NCBI RefSeq assembly: GCF_000300255.2
Contig: NC_020913.1
Coordinates: 124,001-188,000, forward strand
DNA length: 64,000 nucleotides
Source of the DNA: Candidatus Methanomethylophilus alvi Mx1201
GTDB lineage: Archaea > Thermoplasmatota > Thermoplasmata > Methanomassiliicoccales > Methanomethylophilaceae
Direction of reading: 5' to 3'
Part shown: in pieces, positions 60,420 through 64,000 of the stretch
Numbering within the stretch: position 1 is the first letter of the stretch
How the letters are laid out: each line of letters opens with the position of its first letter
The notes under the pieces: model-generated
Told to the model about the DNA's origin: nothing
What the model saw: only the letters and a program-made list of their open reading frames with translations
The model's database searches: none
Position numbers and translations under genes: made by a program

Positions 60420-61931
60420 ATGGATGCAACGGTAATTACTGACATATTCGGGAGCTATTCCCCGATCGCTCCGATGATCGTCCTGATCATCGGAGCACTC
60501 ATCATGCCGGCGCTCTACTTCGGATTCAAGAAGAAAGCGCCTGTGACCGCAATCGCACTGATCGTAATGGTCATCAGCATCGCGATCAACCTCATCATGC
60601 TGACCGGCGGCAACTATCCCGCCGAATACAGCTCGTTCGAGGGACTGTTCGAGTACAACGACTTCAGCGGACTGATGATCCTGCTGTTCCAGGCAGTGTC
60701 CATCATCGTCCTCTTCGTGTCCGTCTCCAGCACCGAGACCACTACTCTCCACTACGGAGCGTACAACTCCCTGCTGCTCATCGCGACCGTCGGAATGATG
60801 TTCGTCGGCGAGGCTACCGACCTGGTCGGTATCTTCGTCGGAGTCGAGGCAGTGTCCATCTCCTCCTACGTGCTCGTCACCATGAAGAGGAACGACTCCC
60901 GCGCCGCCGAGGCAGGTGTCAAGTACGTGGTCATCGGTGGACTCTCCACCGCTCTGACCATCTACGGTATCTCGATGATCTACGGATCCCTCGAGACCCT
61001 GACCCTGTCCGAGCTCGGACCCGCACTTGCGGCCAACGGATACAGCTGGGCGTTCGTCGTCGGTCTGATCTGCATGATCGCAGGTTACGGATTCAAGATC
61101 GCAGCGGTTCCGTTCCACATGTGGGCACCCGATGTGTATGAGGGATCCTCCACCCCCGTCTCTATCTTCCTGGCAACAGGATCCAAGAAGATGGGTCTGG
61201 TCGTGTTCTTCAAGATCTTCCTGGTCATGTTCGTCGTCGCAAAGTCGATGGCCGGCTTCGATATCGAGATCGTCCAGTACATCTTCGCTATCATCGCCGC
61301 ATTCAGCATGACCGTCGGAAACATCGTGGCCATCTCGCAGAACAACATCAAGAGGATGCTTGCCTACTCGTCCATCGCGCAGGCCGGATACATCCTCATC
61401 GTCATGGCCGTCATGAGCGAGTACGCACTGACCGGCGGACTGTTCCACATGTTCACCCACGTGTTCATGAAGGGCGGTGCGTTCCTGGTCGTCGGCGCAC
61501 TCATCTGTGTCGGTGTCGGCGAGAAGATCACGGACTACAACGGACTTGCGAAGAGGGCACCTGTCCTCGCATTCGCAATGATGCTGTTCCTCTTCTCTCT
61601 GGCCGGAGTACCTCCGCTCGCAGGATTCACTTCCAAGTTCGTCCTGTTCTCCGGAGCGATCTTCGACGCAGACGGAAGCGGTGTCATGACCCAGTGGGTA
61701 TGGCTGGCATTCGTTGCCATCCTCAACTCCGCGATCTCCCTGTACTACTATGTCAGGGTCATCAAGGCCATGTACGTCGAGAAGCCGGCAAAGGACGCCT
61801 CTGGAAAGATCAAGATCCCGAAGACCTTCGCTATCGCAATCGCGGTATGTGCGGTCCTCGTCATCGTCCTCGGTGTCTACCCCGACCTCATCCTCGACCT
61901 CTGCGCAGACGCTGCAGCGGCATTGATCTGA
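60420..61931 (+). CDS. fpoN: Fpo-like complex subunit FpoN (NuoN antiporter-like)
   Basis: This 503-residue third pump subunit also has about 14 helices. FVGVEAVSISSYVLVTMKR carries the helix-5 glutamate, VPFHMWAPDVYEGSSTPVSIFLATGSKKMG the helix 7 region with its lysines, and RMLAYSSIAQAGYILIVMA the second half. It closes the cluster: a UUCG-capped hairpin with a T-run follows, and neither fpoF (F420-binding) nor fpoO is present downstream. The complex must therefore receive electrons by another route. Confidence 0.96.
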   Translation: MDATVITDIFGSYSPIAPMIVLIIGALIMPALYFGFKKKAPVTAIALIVMVISIAINLIMLTGGNYPAEYSSFEGLFEYNDFSGLMILLFQAVSIIVLFVSVSSTETTTLHYGAYNSLLLIATVGMMFVGEATDLVGIFVGVEAVSISSYVLVTMKRNDSRAAEAGVKYVVIGGLSTALTIYGISMIYGSLETLTLSELGPALAANGYSWAFVVGLICMIAGYGFKIAAVPFHMWAPDVYEGSSTPVSIFLATGSKKMGLVVFFKIFLVMFVVAKSMAGFDIEIVQYIFAIIAAFSMTVGNIVAISQNNIKRMLAYSSIAQAGYILIVMAVMSEYALTGGLFHMFTHVFMKGGAFLVVGALICVGVGEKITDYNGLAKRAPVLAFAMMLFLFSLAGVPPLAGFTSKFVLFSGAIFDADGSGVMTQWVWLAFVAILNSAISLYYYVRVIKAMYVEKPAKDASGKIKIPKTFAIAIAVCAVLVIVLGVYPDLILDLCADAAAALI

Positions 61932-61951
61932 GAGTGAACTGAAACAACTTA

Positions 61952-61981
61952 CCGGCCTTCGGGCCGGGAACATTTCTTTTT
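61952..61981 (+). terminator. Terminator of the fpo operon
   Basis: CCGGCC-TTCG-GGCCGG (61952-61967) is a 6-bp GC stem with a C(UUCG)G tetraloop. TTTCTTTTT follows, ending at about 61981. It is the most classical terminator in the window. Confidence 0.8.
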
Positions 61982-62022
61982 GATGTTAGACTCACACAGT
62001 TTGCATTAGTCGAAAGATTATG

Positions 62023-62030
62023 TTTTAAAT
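62023..62030 (+). promoter_or_regulatory. TATA-like box of the small winged-helix gene
   Basis: TTTTAAAT is centred about 26 bases before the ATG at 62052, giving a leaderless-type promoter. Confidence 0.5.
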
Positions 62031-62051
62031 CGAGGACACCTACAGAGTTCC

Positions 62052-62228
62052 ATGGCAGTCAAGGATGACGTCATCAAGGCAATGAAAGAAGCAGGGAAGC
62101 CTCTCTCCGCAGGAGATGTGGCAAAGATCCTTGGAATCGATAAGGCTGAAGTAGACAAGGCGTTCAAGGAGCTCAAGGCAGAGAACGCCATCGTCTCGCC
62201 TGTAAGATGCAAATGGGAACCGGCCTGA
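62052..62228 (+). CDS. Small winged-helix DNA-binding-like protein (58 residues)
   Basis: Reading from the ATG at 62052 gives a 58-residue protein that is almost entirely one helix-turn-helix. Helix 1 is VKDDVIKAMKEAG, helices 2-3 are PLSAGDVAKILGIDKAEVDKAFKELKAENA, and a short wing is IVSPVRCKWEPA. This is the layout of small archaeal winged-helix regulators; the second helix pair S-A-G-D-V-A-K-I-L-G resembles MarR/ArsR recognition units. It has its own TATA box and follows the fpo terminator, so it is monocistronic. Target genes are unknown. Confidence 0.75.
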   Translation: MAVKDDVIKAMKEAGKPLSAGDVAKILGIDKAEVDKAFKELKAENAIVSPVRCKWEPA

Positions 62229-62710
62229 CCTTAGTCGAGTTCAGGTGCCCAAACGATTTCATTGCAGAGGCCTCTTTCTCCATCGAGGATCGACAGACAA
62301 GAACGGAGACAAGAGGCCTGTCATGCAGGGGCATTGGGGCTGAAATCACCCTTTCCCATCTTCAGCCCATCTGATCCGCATGTCCGAGTCATAGGCCCCA
62401 TAGGTATGAAGACGATTCGACGGATTCTTTCACTGGCACTGTCTTGGAGCGACGGTGCGGGTATCGGTCTCGAACAGCTGTACCATCTATTCCATTCACC
62501 CTTGTATCGACGCAGTATCGGGGCGTAGATGTACGGTATAAGCAGGTTGCAGTGACACTGCGTTATCGGGTATAGGATGATCGGAATAGACATATTGTCT
62601 CCGTTGTAGCCTATACGTTCTGATGCCGAGTGCCAGAATCGGACACAGTCATGCTTTTGGTTCTCTGGAACTATCAGTATCTTTAAGTACGGTCCGTCCA
62701 TTGACAACCG
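62229..62710. other. 482-base region without a recognised gene
   Basis: No convincing plus-strand gene is present. Several structured elements occur: the palindrome AGAGGCCTCT (62266-62275), with AGAGGCCT repeated at 62312-62319; an inverted repeat GGGCTGAA / TTCAGCCC (62337-62344 and 62361-62368); GCAGTG-A-CACTGC (62549-62561); and one TCTGGCAC copy (62630-62637). On the minus strand an ORF from an ATG at 62702 to 62321 would code 127 residues with no recognised family and no ribosome-binding site. An ATCTTTAAG box near 62680 serves idsA. The region could hold a structured RNA or a decayed gene. Confidence 0.5.
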
Positions 62711-63676
62711 ATGGCAGATTCCTGGCATGACTGCATTTCGGTCGATCTCGATAAAGTAGAGACGGTTATGAGCGACGCTACCAATTCGGAGAATGCCGAG
62801 CTCACTGAGATGTGCCAGTATGTTCTTAGGAATCACGGGAAGAGGATAAGGCCTGCCATGTGTATCCTTTCCTACTATGTCTGTGGCGGGAAAGATGCCA
62901 AGAAGGCCATAGATGTCGGTGCATCCATCGAACTTATCCATAACGCGACGCTCATACACGACGACATCAACGACCAGGGCGATCTCCGCAGAGGCGCCAA
63001 GGCGCTATACAAGGAATATACGATAGGGAAATCCATCGTCGCCGGCGACTATCTCTTCGCCCTCGGATTCCGTCTGCTCGGTGCCAGTACCGATAGCATC
63101 ATCGACTATATCGTGGATGCCGCATCCGGTCTCGCCGCCGGTGAGTTCTCTCAGAAGAAATATGAGCGCAACGTCGTCGTCGATGAGTCGGAGTACATGA
63201 AGATCATCGGAGGGAAGACCGCACGCCTCATAGAATGTGCAGGAAAATGCGGTTCATATCTGGCACATTCCGATGCGGAAGACATCGACAAGATAGGACA
63301 GTTCGCATACAATGCCGGTCTGGCATTCCAGATCATAGACGACGTCCTCGATGTGGCAGGCGACGAGAGTTCCACCGGGAAGAGGGTGGGTAACGACATC
63401 GTCGAAGGTAAACCCACTCTGCCGATAATCTACGCCATGGAGGACCCGGTCGTCGGGTCCCGTGTAAAAGAGATTTTCACAAATCCGAACTCCACCTACG
63501 ACGATGCCGCCGAATGCATCTCCCTCATAAAAAAGACGGATTCCATAGCAAGGTGCCGTGAGAAAGCCAGAGCGATCGCGGACGAGGCGAAAGCCTCCCT
63601 CGGTTTCGCACCCGATTCCGTATACAAGAGATCGCTTATCGGATTGATAGATTTCTTCGTATCCCGTGACAGGTGA
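62711..63676 (+). CDS. idsA: trans-Prenyltransferase IdsA (geranylgeranyl diphosphate synthase type)
   Basis: This 321-residue all-alpha prenyl synthase condenses IPP with allylic diphosphates to make the C15-C20 precursors of archaeal lipids. [14 protein letters not shown] contains the IPP-binding arginines. The first aspartate-rich motif is [15 protein letters not shown], and the second is [15 protein letters not shown] followed by [16 protein letters not shown]. Product length (FPP or GGPP) depends on residues before the first motif and is not decided here. A geranylgeranyl reductase begins 5 bases later, so the two form a lipid operon. Confidence 0.95.
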   Translation: MADSWHDCISVDLDKVETVMSDATNSENAELTEMCQYVLRNHGKRIRPAMCILSYYVCGGKDAKKAIDVGASIELIHNATLIHDDINDQGDLRRGAKALYKEYTIGKSIVAGDYLFALGFRLLGASTDSIIDYIVDAASGLAAGEFSQKKYERNVVVDESEYMKIIGGKTARLIECAGKCGSYLAHSDAEDIDKIGQFAYNAGLAFQIIDDVLDVAGDESSTGKRVGNDIVEGKPTLPIIYAMEDPVVGSRVKEIFTNPNSTYDDAAECISLIKKTDSIARCREKARAIADEAKASLGFAPDSVYKRSLIGLIDFFVSRDR

Positions 63677-63681
63677 TACAT

Positions 63682-64000
63682 TTGACTTCGATAGAAACTG
63701 ATGTCCTCGTGGTCGGTTCCGGTCCAGCCGGCAGCATGGCCGCCAAATATGCCGCTGAGAAAGGGGTGGAGGTCACCCTTATAGAGATGCGCGACGAGGT
63801 CGGTACCCCCGTTCGTTGCGGGGAACTCATGCCCTCCGTCGCAGAGATCAAGGACATGTTCCCGAATCTCTCCGACACCGATACGCTGTTCGATGTCCCG
63901 TCATCTCTGAAATGCAGGGACATAGAGGGGATAAGGCTTCTGGATCCGAAGGAGAAGGAGAGGCAGTTCCCGTTCACAGGCTATACTACGGACAGGGACA
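63682..64000 (+). CDS. Geranylgeranyl reductase family protein (3' truncated by window edge)
   Basis: The frame begins at TTG 63682, 4 bases after an AGGTGAT ribosome-binding site (63671-63677), and runs off the window. The 106 visible residues hold the FAD fold [20 protein letters not shown] (7-26). [22 protein letters not shown], the conserved C-G region of the family, comes next. It is the second reductase of this type in the window and is directly linked to idsA, which favours a lipid-saturating role. Confidence 0.9.
   Translation, partial: MTSIETDVLVVGSGPAGSMAAKYAAEKGVEVTLIEMRDEVGTPVRCGELMPSVAEIKDMFPNLSDTDTLFDVPSSLKCRDIEGIRLLDPKEKERQFPFTGYTTDRD

Larger units (their letters stand above)
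1474..63266. repeat. Dispersed 8-mer motif TCTGGCAC (at least 22 copies across the span)
   Basis: Copies reading TCTGGCAC start at 1474, 13762, 24122, 25482, 28957, 29802, 38371, 44596, 44695, 49663, 50385, 50870, 54551 and 63259. Copies reading GTGCCAGA start at 8082, 10020, 14097, 14511, 23409, 24392, 31427 and 62630. The base before is mostly A or G, and A or T usually follows (RTCTGGCACW). Four copies are intergenic (14097, 31427, 50385 and 62630). Inside genes it occurs in several reading frames. Counted by eye, so a few may be missed. Confidence 0.6.

Noticed and set aside
51357..61931. Possible fpoF or fpoO within the Fpo cluster
   Set aside because: Every gene between fpoA and the terminator is accounted for as A, B, C, D, H, I, J (two parts), K, L, M or N; no F420-binding FrhB-like frame is present.
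62321..62959. A 212-codon minus-strand frame reaching into idsA
   Set aside because: Its first part is antisense to idsA. The remaining 127 codons have no ribosome-binding site or recognised family, so I list only the region.
1..64000. Integrated mobile element, IS element or defence system
   Set aside because: I found no transposase, integrase, restriction, toxin-antitoxin or Cas genes, no terminal repeats and no tRNA attachment site. The window reads as core chromosome.

Overview
The window is a dense stretch of archaeal chromosome. Base composition is GC-rich (hand estimate about 58% G+C) and intergenic gaps are short. The archaeal informational genes are a proteasome-activating nucleotidase (PAN), MBF1, RpoK, uS2, TFS, PCNA, RPA, Csl4, XPD and archaeal ProRS. 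Methanogenesis marker protein 11 points to a methanogen. The F420H2-dehydrogenase-like (Fpo) cluster ends without fpoF or fpoO. Folate-type one-carbon enzymes (FolD, PurH) are also present. Together these suggest a methyl-reducing methanogen of the Methanomassiliicoccales (Thermoplasmata). That placement is inferred from gene content; no rRNA gene is present to confirm it.

Layout. 1-6.1 kb: the end of proS, a GT87-like membrane glycosyltransferase, trmI and the purS-purL-purQ operon. 6.1-17.2 kb: the riboflavin kinase/regulator RbkR with a palindrome in its own promoter, two small membrane proteins, a GPN-loop GTPase, a biotin-synthase-like radical SAM enzyme, PAN, MBF1, rpoK-rpsB, a Memo-like protein, an RPA pair and a divergent phosphopantetheinyl transferase. 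17.3-25.2 kb: purP, aminotransferases with serA (serine synthesis) and an XPD helicase operon. 25.2-31.2 kb, mostly minus strand: an RNA operon (METTL5-like, csl4, a coiled-coil peptide, a ThiI-like PP-loop protein), then purH with no canonical start codon, nadC and a beta-CASP RNase. 31.6-39.1 kb: an unusual membrane protein whose tail resembles a dead Vsr nuclease, TFS, PCNA, split transketolase and transaldolase, a geranylgeranyl reductase and Taw2. 40.8-45.3 kb: a compact operon for AMP salvage into 3-phosphoglycerate (ribose-1,5-bisphosphate isomerase, form III RuBisCO, AMP phosphorylase) ending in a NodB-type deacetylase. 45.3-50.4 kb: folD, kptA, mmp11, uppS and a B12-binding radical SAM protein. 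51.4-61.9 kb: fpoABCDHIJJKLMN. The window ends with a small winged-helix protein, idsA and the start of a second geranylgeranyl reductase.

How the genes connect. Purine synthesis is spread over three loci: purSLQ, purP and purH. PurP and PurH overlap at one step, and FolD could supply 10-formyl-tetrahydrofolate to PurH. AMP made by that pathway can be returned to central carbon by the RuBisCO operon. PCNA, RPA, TFS, RpoK, Csl4 and XPD serve DNA and RNA metabolism. IdsA, UppS and the two reductases make and saturate archaeal isoprenoid lipids. The Fpo complex is the energy-conserving membrane module.

Most unexpected observations: (i) an 8-mer, TCTGGCAC, occurs at least 22 times on both strands, inside and outside genes, against about 2-3 expected by my hand estimate; (ii) the membrane protein with a Vsr-like but catalytically degenerate domain; (iii) an FpoI with four rather than two [4Fe-4S] motifs; (iv) two genes (purH and the NodB-like gene) whose conserved N-terminus lies upstream of any ATG/GTG/TTG; (v) inverted repeats in the rbkR and aspC promoters.
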